This document shows, piece after piece, positions 11,341 to 22,661 of a stretch of DNA of 64,000 nt. A program made the position numbers and the translations under genes. Source of the stretch: Siphonodentalium dalli (taxonomy: Eukaryota > Mollusca > Scaphopoda > Gadilida > Siphonodentaliidae); NCBI GenBank assembly GCA_032622095.1, contig CP136061.1, positions 22,324,991 to 22,388,990 of the forward strand, given 5' to 3'. Positions within the stretch are counted from its first letter, which is position 1; each line of letters opens with the position of its first letter. The notes under the pieces are model-generated. The model was not told the origin of the DNA. It saw nothing but the letters and a program-made list of their open reading frames with translations, and ran no database searches.

Positions 11341-13560
11341 ATATGTCCACATCCAGCGTATGCGATCCACCCCATACGAAACACCCCCGTGTGGGCCCGG
11401 GATATAGAACAGGCCTACCGCCCCACTGCGAGGAGTAAGAACCCCCCAATGTGGCACCCTGTTTGCCGTGGGGTGCATCCCGTGAGGTGTGGTGTAGGAG
11501 TCCTGGAGGTACTAGGGTGGCCGTATCATGTGAGGCATCGACCTGCGGATACGACTTAGCTCATGGTCCTCTTTGATCCTACAACTCTTCAAAACGGGTG
11601 GTTGGGTTGACCCGGCTCAATCAATCGGCTAGCCACGCCTCTCCAGTGTTTCAGATTTTTTTTATTTGTTGTATTGCTTGTCTGATGTTTAAAGAAATAT
11701 TTTCTGTTTTTTTTTCATGTATGTTTCTGTCTCCAGTGTCTCTTTTGTGTTCGTCCTGATGATTGTTGAGTGTTGGATCACGTATTGTTCACGCATGTCT
11801 CACTGTGGAGAGGTACCGGGAGGCTGCTATATGTATTGGCTAAACGGGTTACCACTTCAGGTATGTTCCAGTCTTTGGTCTGACCAGAATTCCAAGGGTA
11901 GTCCACGGCAGCTACTGGGCAGTTGTCGATTGTTTGTTTTTCATATGGCAACTAAAAAAACAACAACATATTGCTCGTAAGAATGACTCACCAAGTTCCA
12001 ATGATGCTATAGTATTCCCTCAGTACTTGGTTCTTGGTTTTACCAAAATGTGAAACGACCTTCTATGTCATTGATAAAACACTACAAAGCATTGCTGGAC
12101 AATTGAAATATGTTAAACTAATCAGGACTGGGCCAACAAGTGGCTCTCTCTTGATTGAATGCTCAAAGAAAGTTCAATCTGATGCTTTGCTACAGCTAAT
12201 AAATATTGCATAAACACCAGTGTTGGTTACTCCTCGCACGACATTGAATAGTACCAGAGCTGTTATGCGGCCATGCGATATTGCTGATTCTTCGGAATCA
12301 GAAATATTGGCGGAGTTGGCACCACAGGAGAAGTTCGTAGATTTACAATGAGTGTTGATGGACTAAGAGTTCCTCTGAATAGTTATCTTCTGACCTTCAA
12401 TCGGTGTGAACATCCATCGACATTGAAAGTTGGGTACATGAAGACAGATATACGTACCTATGTTCCAAATCCATTACGCTGTTTTAAATGCCAGGGCTAT
12501 GGCCATGACCAGGAACATTGTACAAGTAAAGAAATAAGTTGTGCACGCTGCTCTGTTTCTGGTCATGATCATAAGGATTGTACAAATCCTAAAAAAAATC
12601 GAACTGTCAAAGTTCACATGCTGCAATGGATCGTTCATCCCATTTGGGATTGCGAATTCAAGATTCAACGATGTAAAGATGAGAAGCATCTGTCATATAT
12701 AGATACTAAGAAAATAGTTGGTCCTCGACCATCCACTCCACAGGTCACATACTCAGCAATCATGTCTATACAAACGTGTGTTGGTGCCAGCATTCAGACA
12801 CAAAGTCAAACGAAACTCGTCAGTATATCACTAGCAACACAAGTTGAGGCGACTGATATTATTCCTGTTCCAGAACCTGTAGCTCAGATAATGGATACAG
12901 CTTCTGACGTTGAGACATTTCCTCCGTAACAAACTATACAAGTTGATCCAGTTGTTCCAAAACACAAATCTACAGGGTCTCTCAAGTCTCCTTGGTCTCT
13001 CAAGTCTTTTGACTCTCAGAAGCAGAGGTTGAGCTTTGAATTTTCAAGATCGATACGATGCTTCGAGAGAAATGGCTAACTTTGTTTGAATGGAGCGGAG
13101 ACTCCCTTGCAATTTTTTGGAGGGATGCTGGCTTTTTGGTGAGGGATTACCTACTGAGTCAACCACCCAATTGTCAACTCGATGAAGTGATTAAGATCCA
13201 CGCCAGATTCATTAGATATTATAAATATCTTATCAATCATCCAGACGGCGAAGTCGTCAGCTATTCCAAATATGCAGATGTCTTAATAAATTATTGATAT
13301 TTGATGAAAACATTTCATGTAGGTTTTGTTTGCTGTTTTCAAACCAGTATTGCTATCTGTTTTGATATTCTGATGGAGCACTCACGCTCTGATGTGGGTG
13401 TTTTTATTTGTATATATTTTGTTTCGTTTTAGTCTGATTCACCGTCTTTCTAATCACAGTTGCTTCAATCGATTTTGATAATCTGTTTCTTCTCGTCGTG
13501 ATATGGCTTTCTTGCTAAAACGACGTTAAACCCCAATCGATGAATCAACCACACGAAACA
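11341..13560 (+). mobile_element. LINE-derived element: 5' UTR, ORF1, 3' tail, no RT
   Basis: The 5' part (11341-12040) is shared with the minus-strand copy at 3735-3310. ORF1 with zinc knuckles follows, then about 450 bp of unassigned sequence, then a 3' tail (13370-13560, TTTTATTTGTATATATTTTG... to CGTTAAACCCCAATC) that recurs alone at 20905-21080. No reverse transcriptase or endonuclease lies between ORF1 and the tail. This looks like an ORF1-only internal-deletion derivative (inference); two separate fragments lying side by side is the alternative. Confidence 0.6.
12348..12929 (+). pseudogene. LINE ORF1-like nucleic-acid-binding protein, two CCHC knuckles, damaged
   Basis: The open stretch of 193 codons carries two CX2CX4HX4C zinc knuckles at residues 45-58 (CFKCQGYGHDQEHC) and 65-78 (CARCSVSGHDHKDC), preceded by a YVPNPLRC segment typical of ORF1/gag-like proteins of Jockey- or CR1-type LINEs. 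Such proteins bind the element RNA in the ribonucleoprotein particle. The N-terminal part is visible upstream (12070-12345) but is separated by at least one in-frame stop and a frame change, so the ATG at 12348 is only an internal Met and the gene is broken. A homologous, more decayed copy lies on the minus strand at 2375-3300. Confidence is high for family, low for function today. Confidence 0.75.
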
Positions 13561-13676
13561 CGCCCATATTGGCTTTATTTAATCTTAACATTTTCATCGA
13601 CACGACATCAACGAGATAATGGGTATACGCTCATTATTTTATACTTATTTCAGAATCGACTGTTTTCGTGCCCCAT

Positions 13677-14130
13677 TTAACCCTTTACCCAACAAAACGG
13701 CCAAAAACGCCCAAATAAAGCTTCAACAGCCTAAAATACCCTGTGCCAATGCATTCTCTTATATATGCGAGTCGACCATATGTCGCCTCGCATATATAAG
13801 AGAATGCATTGGCCTGACAATTTTTTATCATTTTTTTAAAATAAATGTTTCTTACAATTTTTAGGCCATAAAATAAAAAACATCCATTACCCTGAAGGGA
13901 GCCCCACACATATATAGAAGCATATAGAAGAGTGTCGTCTGCTCATGTTTGTCTGGGGCTCTGTATGGGTGAAATTATAAAATTGTTAAAGAATACAAGA
14001 AAAAATTATTAAAATTGTAAAATATTGTTAGGCCAATGCATTCTCTTATATATGCGAGGCGACCTATGGTCGACTCGCATATATAAGAGAATGCATTGGC
14101 ACAGGGCCATTCTGTTGGGTAAAGGGTTAA
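13677..14130. mobile_element. MITE-A with complete cassette
   Basis: TTAA at 13677-13680 and 14127-14130. Left hairpin 13745-13813, right hairpin 14032-14100, with TGTCGTCTGC at 13933-13942 between them. The left junction reads GCCTAAAATA then CCCTGTGCC, so the cassette abuts a TA. The surrounding sequence (13560-13676 and 14131-14215) belongs to a dispersed CCCATATTGG/CAATATGGGCG repeat that this MITE interrupts. Confidence 0.85.
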
Positions 14131-14539
14131 GTTCATATATAGCGTAATTCAGATTCAAATAACGCCAATATGGGCGCATTTGGGTTTTTGAAATACGTTC
14201 AATATGAACCTATTTGCATGATGATATGTTGGACTAAAAGCTAATACAAGAGAATGATTCATATTCTGTCATACATGGATATGAACAATGAACATATCTT
14301 TGATAAGTTTCTGTAACGCTTGTCCCGGTCTGTCCCGAGAGTACAAAACATACCCCATAACTTTCTGCTCGCGTTTCTTTCCATATATGGAAAATACCAA
14401 CACAAAATAAATTGCCAATAATATAAGCTCTTTTCAACTTTCTGCACAGAAGTAAGAGAAACTCATTTCATTTTACCATATCAGGAAAAAGACAAAATAT
14501 AAAACGTTATCTATTGTGCCTTGTTAAAAATAACCCCTT
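14131..14539. other. repeat flank and unassigned sequence
   Basis: 14131-14215 continues the dispersed repeat interrupted by MITE-A. The remainder shows no recognised feature; the overlapping minus-strand frames at 14234-14447 have no recognisable motif. Confidence 0.4.
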
Positions 14540-15000
14540 TTCCTGAGGCAATTTCTATGTTTTCAACAAGTCTTTCTGTGGCATAAGGAATGTATGTGTA
14601 CCGATTTCAACAATTCTTTCGGTGCCAAAAAGTGTATGCATACACAATCTATGCGTAATGATTTCAATGTGTAAGTTCCAGGCTTTCAATAAGTCTTTCT
14701 TGTGCATATATAATGTATGTGTAAGTTGTGCTTTCAACAAAAGTCTTTCTGTGGCATTTAGAATGTATGTGTAAGTTCTTTAATTTCAACAAGTCTTTCT
14801 GTGGCATAAACAATGTATACATCCTGCATGAGGCAACTTCTATGATTTCAACAAGTTTTTCTGGGGCATATGGAATGTATGTGTATTGATTTCAACAAGT
14901 CTTTCGGTGCCAACAAAGTCGTTCTGCATGGGCCATTTAGAATGGATATGTAAATTATTCTATGACATCAGCAAGTTGTTCTGTTGCATATATAATGTAC

Positions 15001-15345
15001 TAGCAGATTAGCCGGCCACTGGCGGGGTTCGTCCCGTTTCAAGGTCAAGGTCACCTCGGGCGGACAAACTGACCCGACGAGCCCTAAGTATGAAATTTCG
15101 TCTCGATATCCCCAGTTTCCGAGACTGTCGATTGAGCCGTATTTATATCGTGTATATAAACGCTCTTTAATAGCGACGCGTCGTATACAAACGCTCATTA
15201 ATTATCACGCGATTAACCCATCAATCACCATTTCGATAAACGAGTGGTCGCACGAGATCGCCTGTGGATTTTTACCCTTACACAGCAAGTTTGGGTTCAA
15301 TCGGCCCAACAGTTCTCGAGTCTATAGCGGACATATATACGGAAG
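15001..15345. mobile_element. dispersed repeat inserted in the minisatellite
   Basis: Begins with CTAGCAGATTAGCCGGCCACTG and ends near TCGAGTCTATAGCGGACATA. Its end resembles the end of the repeat at 25195-25550 (TCGAGTCTATAAGACACACA), so both belong to one loose family. No ORF is recognised. Confidence 0.5.
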
Positions 15346-15402
15346 TCTCAATAATGTATATATAAGTTGTTCTATGATTTCAACAAGTCGTTCTGGGTCA
15401 TA

Positions 15403-15815
15403 TGTGACCCGCCATATCAAATCCAGTCGTAAGTCGCGATTTTTTTACCCTGTGCCAATGCATTCTCTTATATATGCGAGTCGACCATAGGTCACCTCGC
15501 ATATATAAGAGAATGCATTGGCCTAACAATTTTTTACAATTTTAATAATTTTCTCTTGTATTCTTTAACAATTTTATAATTTCACCCAGACAAACATGAG
15601 CAGACGACACTCTTCTATATGCTTCTATATATGTGTGGGGCTCCCTGCAGGGTAATGGGTGTTTTTTATTTTATGTCCTAAAAATTGTAAGAAATATTTA
15701 TTTTTAAAAAAAATAAAAAAAATTGTTAGGCCAATGCCTTCTCTCATATATAAGAGAATGCATTGGCACAGGGTAAACAAATCCCGACTTCCGACTGGCC
15801 AAATGGCGGGTCACA
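15403..15815. mobile_element. MITE-D with cassette
   Basis: TA-flanked ends TGTGACCCGCCATATC / GGCGGGTCACA. The left junction TTTTTTTA|CCCTGTGCC and right junction GGCACAGGG|TAAAC place the cassette between two TA dinucleotides. Left hairpin about 15457-15525; right hairpin shortened (15730-15768). GCAGACGACA at 15600-15609. Confidence 0.85.
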
Positions 15816-16028
15816 TATATGAATGTATGTGGAAATCTTTCTGGGGCATGTAGACTGTTTGCGTAGGTTGTTCTATGATTTCAACAAGTCCTTATGTGGC
15901 ATATAAAATGTATATGTATGTTGTTCTATGATTTCGACAAATATCAAATGTATGTGTGAGTTGTTCATGTGTTGGTTGACCTGTTGTGGTCTCCCTAACT
16001 TTACCAAAGCGGGACATTGTATGTCGCT

Positions 16029-16260
16029 TTAACCCTTTGAGTGCCAGGTCCGATTTCTGTATCAACCCATATACCCTGTGCCAATGCATTCTCTTATATA
16101 TGCGAGTCGACCATAGGTCGCCTCGCATATATAAGAGAATGCATTGGCCTAACAATTTTTCATCATTTGTTATTATTGTTTATAATTTAAAAAAAAAGGC
16201 CAATTTTACAGACCGTAAATTAGGGCCGATGAGATCGGCCCCTGGCACTGAAAGGGTTAA
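16029..16260. mobile_element. MITE-B with one hairpin
   Basis: TTAA at 16029-16032 and 16257-16260; ends CCCTTTGAGTGCCAGG / CCTGGCACTGAAAGGG. A complete hairpin lies at about 16080-16150 after the junction ATATA|CCCTGTGCC. The second hairpin is absent, leaving only GGCCAAT. The ends are unrelated to MITE-A beyond TTAACCCTTT. Confidence 0.8.
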
Positions 16261-16426
16261 ATATAAGGAGTGTGTGACCAAAGCTGCAATGCAGAGTTGA
16301 GTCCCCTCGATCGCTACGCTGATCTGAACACTTCCATCAATTAATTTAATTAACTATATCATTTTTATATCACCTTTGTTGGTTATAATTCATTCTGATT
16401 TGATCTGGCAAATTTCCAAACGAATA

Positions 16427-17443
16427 TGTGACCCGCCATGTCAAATCCAGTCGTAAGTCGGGATTTTTTTTAGCCTGTGCCAATGCATTCTCTTATATAT
16501 GCGAGTCGACCATAGGTCGCCTCGCATATATAATAAAATGCATTGGCCTCAAGATTTTTTATCATTTTTAAAAAATAAATGTTTCTTACAATTTTTAGGA
16601 CATAAAATAAAAAACATCCATTACCCTGCAGGGAGCCCCATACATATATAGAAGCATATAGAAGAGTGTCGTCTGTATGGGTGGAATTATAAAATTGTTA
16701 AAGAATACAAGAACAAACTAGAGGTGTGACTGTCCCAATGGAACTACGGATACCCCCCTGTTTTAAAAATACTAAGATGTTTCACATGTCAGTAAACATT
16801 AAGTTAAAATAATAAAATAACAGTTCCCATTGCAGGTGTACAACCATAACCCTAATCTTAAACCTATTGACCGAAAAATGTAGGAATAAAAGCTTGGACA
16901 AAATTATGTATGTTGCGAAAAAGGGGAATAACTCCACACAAAAAATGTCGGACAGACGTCATAATCGCAGGTGCACAGGTTCCCATGATACTAAATATCA
17001 GTGCCAAGATTAAATAACATTGAGCGAAAAATGTAGGAATAAAAGCTCGGACAAAATTATGCATGTTGCAAAAAAAGTTTCTAAGTCGAAAAAGGGGGGA
17101 TAACTCCACCAAAAAAAGTCCGACAGACGTCATAATCGCAGGTGCACAGGTTCCCATGGTGGTTGATGTCTGTACCAAGTTTCCCGGAAATTGATCAAAA
17201 AACGACTGAGAAAAACTCCGGACAAATTTGTGTCCACGGACGGACGACGGACAAGCTGACTCCAGTATACCCCCCTAACTTCGTTGCGGGGGGTATAATT
17301 ATTAAAATTGTAAAAAATTGTTATGCCAATGCATTCTCTTATATATGCGATGCGACCTATGGTCGACTCGCATATATAAGAGAATGCATTGGCACAGGGT
17401 AAAAAATCCCGACTTATGACTGGATTTGATATGGCGGGTCACA
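16427..17443. mobile_element. MITE-D enlarged by an internal insertion
   Basis: TA-flanked ends as in other D copies, with hairpins at about 16483-16546 and 17328-17395. The internal region is replaced from about 16715 to 17305 by a different repeat (separate entry), which makes this copy about 600 bp longer than 15403-15815. Confidence 0.78.
16715..17305. repeat. inserted repeat with three ~110-130-bp direct units
   Basis: Units share ATGTAGGAATAAAAGC, then GGACAAAATTATG, then GACAGACGTCATAATCGCAG and GGTTCCCATG. The last unit ends in a GGACGGACGACGGACAAGC segment and TATACCCCCC/GGGGGGTATA, which flank the block in inverted form. Probably a separate non-autonomous element; the minus-strand ORF at 16864-17178 is repeat read-through. 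Confidence 0.65.
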
Positions 17444-19589
17444 TATACACAGTTCAGTTTCTCAGATTAATGCAGATTGAATGTAACAAACCAATGTTTT
17501 AAATAAAACAATGTATGATTTCCTTGCATTATGTATACGTGGTGCCAGTGTTGGTTACAAACAACTAATTATATAGAGTTACGCTTCTTGAGTCAGCATA
17601 CAAAAAAATTCTGGCTGCTGATTGGTTGATTATCATTGAGGGAAATATCCCTAATCGGGAACAGAAAATCATAACCTACGTAAATATGGCCATCGTGTAT
17701 GTTTAGATGTCCAGGAAGAGTCTGGTGGTGTCCAGAAGTTATGGAAGGGGTCTGGGTATTTTTATGCTGCTGATTTTTAGTGCAGTAAATGGGGTAGTTG
17801 TGGAAATGCAAGATTATCGTTTGAAAAAAATACCGAAAAGGGCGCGTTTGTTGTCACATACTGGTGCAGAGGATGACGTTCTAAGGGAAAATTGACCACT
17901 TGAAGTTCAAATAGGTCAAACCCATGACCGGCGGGACTTTTAGTTAACACTGTCGCCTATGGAAAATAATTAGTTGTGTGTAACCTGTTCAGAGCAGCGT
18001 TTGGAGAGGACTGTACTCTGCCTTGCAGTTTGTGGACGACCATGTGAAATGCAGTCGGGCCTGTTTTTGGCAAAGCATACAGTTAATACCAAACTCCATG
18101 CAGCGCCGTCTACGTTAGCACTGTGATATAGCACTGCCACAATGATGGTACTTTGCATGCGGACCGATACATCTATTTTCACACATCGCCGGAACTATAT
18201 TTAGTCAACTAATATGTTATTTTCACCACCAAAAGTTTGCAATAATGGTAATTCCTTCGGTATTGATAAGAACAATATAGACTGAGCCGACATAGACAAT
18301 TTTAATCCTAAAACATAAGAACTAAGAACACGTAAGAAATCCTTACCAAATGTCCTTATGGCAGTGATATCAAAGCGAAACGATGGGAGATAACTCTGCC
18401 TGGAGTTTGAGTTAATACTAGCCTTGCATGCAGTCTTCGTCAATAAGTTTGACGTATTTTGCATGAGTTTGACGTATTGTGCATGAGTTGATTTGTTGTT
18501 ATTAACTTAAGCTATAACAATTAGACACGGAGTAAACAATATAGACCACACCATATATTCATTGAGTGTCTTACTTTGTATAAAGTACTCGATCTTTACT
18601 GCGACTTGGACTTGATCCAAGTATAGAGCCGTTTGTCATGCCATAGTTCTATCCTGTATGTAGTTAAGAGCCCTCAACGCACTAGTGATCTATTGTGATC
18701 GTATATATGTCGTTCCTGTGGCAGTATTATGACATACTTCGATCCTATACGATGTATAGTCGATAGTCAGCGTAGATCGATCTACCGATCCCGTATATAT
18801 AGTACGGTATTCAAAAACAACATCCACCAGGGAACGACCTCGATTATGTATACGGGCTTGTGTTTAAAACCACATGGTGGTTTGCGCTCCAAAATGCACA
18901 TAATATTATTTGCTTTTGAATTTTTCTCAGTATCGAAATAGATCGATAAATATCTGAACTACCTTTCTACGAGCATTTTGTAACCCAAAAAGACGCATTG
19001 AAGTAATGAAAAATACAACTGTTAAAGGTACGGTTGGCCTTGGCGGTGGGTATCCTGTGAAAATATTTCCACCCGTCAAAAACCGCCACAAACAGAAGAA
19101 CATCATAATGTATAGACAGACTTTGTCCGTATATAAATAAGAAATATCGCATAAACAGTATGTTATTCTCATATGTTTAACCATTGTTATGTAAACAAAA
19201 GCATAAAAAGTTACTTTTCTGGTGTTTGTTTATATTATGATGGTAAACATAAAGAGCGTTCTTTGTTGATGAATTCCTGATATGGAACTAATAAAGAGCG
19301 TTTATGCCATTTGTGTGTGATTAGCCAGTAGCATTGTGCTGTCCTCTGTAACCCAAATCAGGCTCTTGCTTAGGTAAACTATAGTAGGTATTTATGATAA
19401 CATGCTGTTTACGCGATGGTCATGGTATATATGAACGAAACTGTATGCGTTTTAATGTTTTTCTGTTTACGGTCTTTGGAACAAATATGAATATTTTCGA
19501 CAATTAAGGCCTCACGTGCCTTTAATATGGTGTTTTGGGTCCCAAACAAAAAAACTCGCCATTTGCGCGACATTGAACAGAAAAGAGCG
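17444..19589. other. intergenic, no gene recognised
   Basis: Mostly unique-looking AT-rich sequence. A short AAAGAGCGTTTATG-type block near 19285-19330 is a partial copy of the repeats at 19590 and 21090. ORFs here are under 90 codons and without motifs. Confidence 0.45.
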
Positions 19590-20230
19590 TTCTGTGGTAG
19601 TCTATTCCTGATATGGTAGCAACAAAGAGCGTTTATCTTACTTCTGGCGAAAAGTTGAAAACAGCTGAAAAATGGCTCTGACTTTGGCAAGTGTTTTTCA
19701 GAGCAAATGAGGCCGGTATATCAATACGTTCGTTTATTTATCAAGAATTTCGAAGGTAGTGGATTCGAACCCATGTTCAGACTGATACGCTTCCTCACTC
19801 TCCGTGAAAGGGCTTCCCTTTTAAGGATGTCCCCGTAACCGAGGTGGTTAGGTCGTGGATAAGATCATCACAGTCTGGGCTAGACGAGGTTGGCGCGGGT
19901 TCAAACCCCGACATGGATGAAAATCGGGAGGGATATCTCAATGTACTATTCCGATCGACACATAGCCATTTCGATAAGAAATACATTGACTCACATTCAC
20001 TAAACAAACTGATATACTGCTGCTGTCATCGTGTTCTATAATTATCATTTTTGTTTATTTTTTGGGAGTGATCATGGTATATTGTGTGCATAATGTATTA
20101 TCTGCCTTCTCTTTTATTACATAAATGTACCCACCTTTGGGAGAATTTATGATAAGGTGTGATTGGAAACAACGTGATCGATATGGCGTCAGTGGTTTAT
20201 TTGGGTGTATATATGTCTATTAATGTGGTT
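19590..20230 (+). repeat. segmental direct repeat, copy 1
   Basis: 19590-19735 and 19995-20230 match 21090-21215 and 21475-21725 in the same order (CTATTCCTGATATGGTA..., then ACAAACTGATATACTGCTGC...), offset by about 1.49 kb. The middle of this copy holds a SINE that the second copy lacks. Confidence 0.75.
19830..19990 (+). mobile_element. tRNA-derived SINE head
   Basis: A box-A-like TAACCGAGGTGGTTAG at about 19836-19851 and a box-B-like GGTTCAAACC at 19898-19907 are correctly spaced for a tRNA-type pol III promoter. The same family is on the minus strand at 37565-37700 (shared GTCGTGGATA and CAGTCTGGG). It is not a functional tRNA gene: the acceptor stem and T-loop context do not close. Confidence 0.7.
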
Positions 20231-20904
20231 AAGCAAAAAGACATACTCAAATGATAAAACATAGACTAGTCTGAATTATCGTTAGTTATACATGTATACG
20301 AATAAGAATACGAATAGTTTTATTGGTCAATCAAGACACCCTTTCAGGCAGAACAATTACTCTTTAAAATGTAACATAAAGGAAATAACGTGATAATTAT
20401 GATTATGTTCATTAGTGTGAAATAATAGTATGAAAATTAGTCCCCATCCTGCCCATACTACATGTAGTAGGCCTACTAAGAGTGTTATATATATGACTAA
20501 TTGGGGCGTATTTCAAAGTAATTATATTATTACCCCACGTCAGGTCAGATATTCAGTATTGGGAATACAGAAATGGAGCGTAGATGCCGGGTTGTTATGA
20601 TAAAAGTGTCCAACAAAAAGTACACCTCTGCGAAATTTCAACTCGGAACACGAGAAGACACGAGAAGACACGAGAAGAAATGTCAATATTTTCTTTTATC
20701 GGTGAGATTGTAATTTCATTAACCTATTTCGATACCGGAAAATTAAAAAAAAACTGTTATTAAGTTTATTTTAGAGAGCAGACCGCCATGTGTATTAAAT
20801 CTACGTGGGCTTTATTACGTTTACGTATGATCATATTAAACTTTGTGTTGTTGTAATTGTGGCGCGGAAGAGATAGACAATATTTATGTATTCTGGGTTC
20901 CAGG
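20231..20904. other. no gene seen
   Basis: AT-rich; a short triple direct repeat ACACGAGAAG lies at about 20650-20680. Confidence 0.4.
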
Positions 20905-21080
20905 CTAATATTTGGGTGTTTTTATTTGTAAATATTTTGTTTCGTTTTAGTCTAATTCACCGTCTTTATAATCACAGTTGCTTTCAATCGATTTTGGTAA
21001 TCTGTTTCTTAATTCTCGTCGTGATATCGCTTTGTTGCTAAAATGACGTTAAACCCCAATCAATGAATCAACCATACGAA
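20905..21080 (+). mobile_element. LINE 3' tail, isolated copy
   Basis: Matches 13370-13560 from GGGTGTTTTTATTTGTA to AAACCCCAATC...CGAAACACGCCC. It is consistent with a 5'-truncated retrotransposition product. Confidence 0.65.
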
Positions 21081-21089
21081 ACACGCCCC

Positions 21090-21725
21090 ATAGTCTATTC
21101 CTGATATGGTATCAATAAAGAGCGTTTATCTGACTTCTGGCGAAAAGTTGAAAAATGGCTGTGACTTTGGCAAGTGTTTTTCAGAGCAAATAAAGCCGGT
21201 ATATCAGTAGTTCGTTTATTTATCGACCTATCGTATCCGTCGCTCCAAATTACGTAGAACAAAAATTGGAGGTTCGAATGAGCCATGTCCGTTGAATAGT
21301 TATAATGAATAGTAAATTAGGAACACATTTACCAGCAACATGCATACCGTCAGTATCTTTGTACCGTATATATATATATGCACATACACCCACTCGGTCT
21401 GTTATCCGTTATGTATATAGTGTATATATGTTCTGTTTGTTCCAAATAAGTTGTGACGTTGCCATAAATTATTAATTCACATTAACTAAACAAACTGATA
21501 TACTGCTGCTGTCATCGTGTTCTATAATTATCACTTTTGTTTGTTTTTTTGGGAGTGATCATTGTATATTGTGTACATAATGTATTATCTGCCTTCTCTA
21601 TTATTATATAAAGGTACGTACTTTTGGGAGCATTTATGATAAGGTGTGATTGGAAACAACGTGATCGATATGGTGTCAGTGGTTTATTTGGGTGTATATA
21701 TGTCTATTAATGTGGTTAAGCAAAC
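21090..21725 (+). repeat. segmental direct repeat, copy 2
   Basis: Second copy of the 19590-20230 block; 21475-21725 is close to 19995-20230 with only scattered differences. Confidence 0.75.
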
Positions 21726-21823
21726 CGGTAGTTTGTGATTGGCTGTTCTAAAAACAGTATCAATTATGTTTCGATAAAATATGGCACGGGTTGAGATATA
21801 CATATTTAGATTGCCCGAGGGGG

Positions 21824-21825
21824 GG

Positions 21826-21863
<38 letters not shown>

Positions 21864-21972
21864 TATATATTTAGATTGCCAATTTAACTTTTTATTCATT
21901 TAAGCGACGATAAACCACAATAACCAAACCATCGAGATAGGAAGAGGGAGGGAGAGAGAGAGGGGGGGGGGG

Positions 21973-22061
<89 letters not shown>

Positions 22062-22431
22062 GTAGGAGATACAGAGAGAGGACGAGAGAGATAGAGAGGA
22101 GATATATATAGAGAAAGAGGGTTAGAGAGATACAGATATAGATATATATATATATAGAGAGAGGCAGGATATACAGAGATAGGGTGAGAGAGATAGAGAG
22201 ATGAGATAGATGTAGAGAAAGATGGAGAGAGGAGAGAGTTATATCATTAGAGATGGATGAGAGAGTGGGGCGGGAGAGAGAGAGGGGGGAGGGCGCTAGA
22301 GCTGGGATAGTGGGAGACTACAGAGAGTGAGAGAGAATTAGAGAGAGATGGGAGGAGAGAGAGAGCGACAGTGAGTGAGAGATATATATAGAGAGAAAGA
22401 GAGCAAGAGAGAGAGAGAGAGAGATGGAGAG

Positions 22432-22475
<44 letters not shown>

Positions 22476-22600
22476 GAGAGAGAGCTAAAGTGGGGACAGT
22501 GGGAAAGTAGAGGGAGAGAGAGTGAGAGAGATATATATATACTAGAGAGACAGATAGCAAGAGAGAAGAGACAGATGGGAGAGAGAGAGATAGGGAGAGA

Positions 22601-22660
<60 letters not shown>
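21824..22660. repeat. (GA)n / (TA)n microsatellite block
   Basis: Long runs of GA repeats and a (TA) run of about 75 bp (21977-22052), mixed with G tracts. Long Ser/Leu-rich minus-strand frames at 22247-22708 are purely low-complexity and are not genes. Confidence 0.95.

Positions 22661-22661
<1 letters not shown>

Larger units (their letters stand above)
14540..15965. repeat. minisatellite, about 55-bp unit, interrupted twice
   Basis: Diverged units of the type GATTTCAACAAGTCTTTCTG followed by GGCATA..AATGTATGTGTAAG run through 14540-15000, reappear at 15346-15400 and finish at 15816-15965. The two gaps are filled by the dispersed repeat at 15001-15345 and the MITE-D at 15403-15815. Confidence 0.82.

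Noticed and set aside
13058-13297. 79-codon frame between LINE ORF1 and tail
   Set aside because: It may be decayed LINE sequence; there is no recognisable domain to name it.
19836-19907. Functional tRNA gene
   Set aside because: Box A and box B are present but the cloverleaf does not close, and the same block recurs at 37565-37700 as a SINE.
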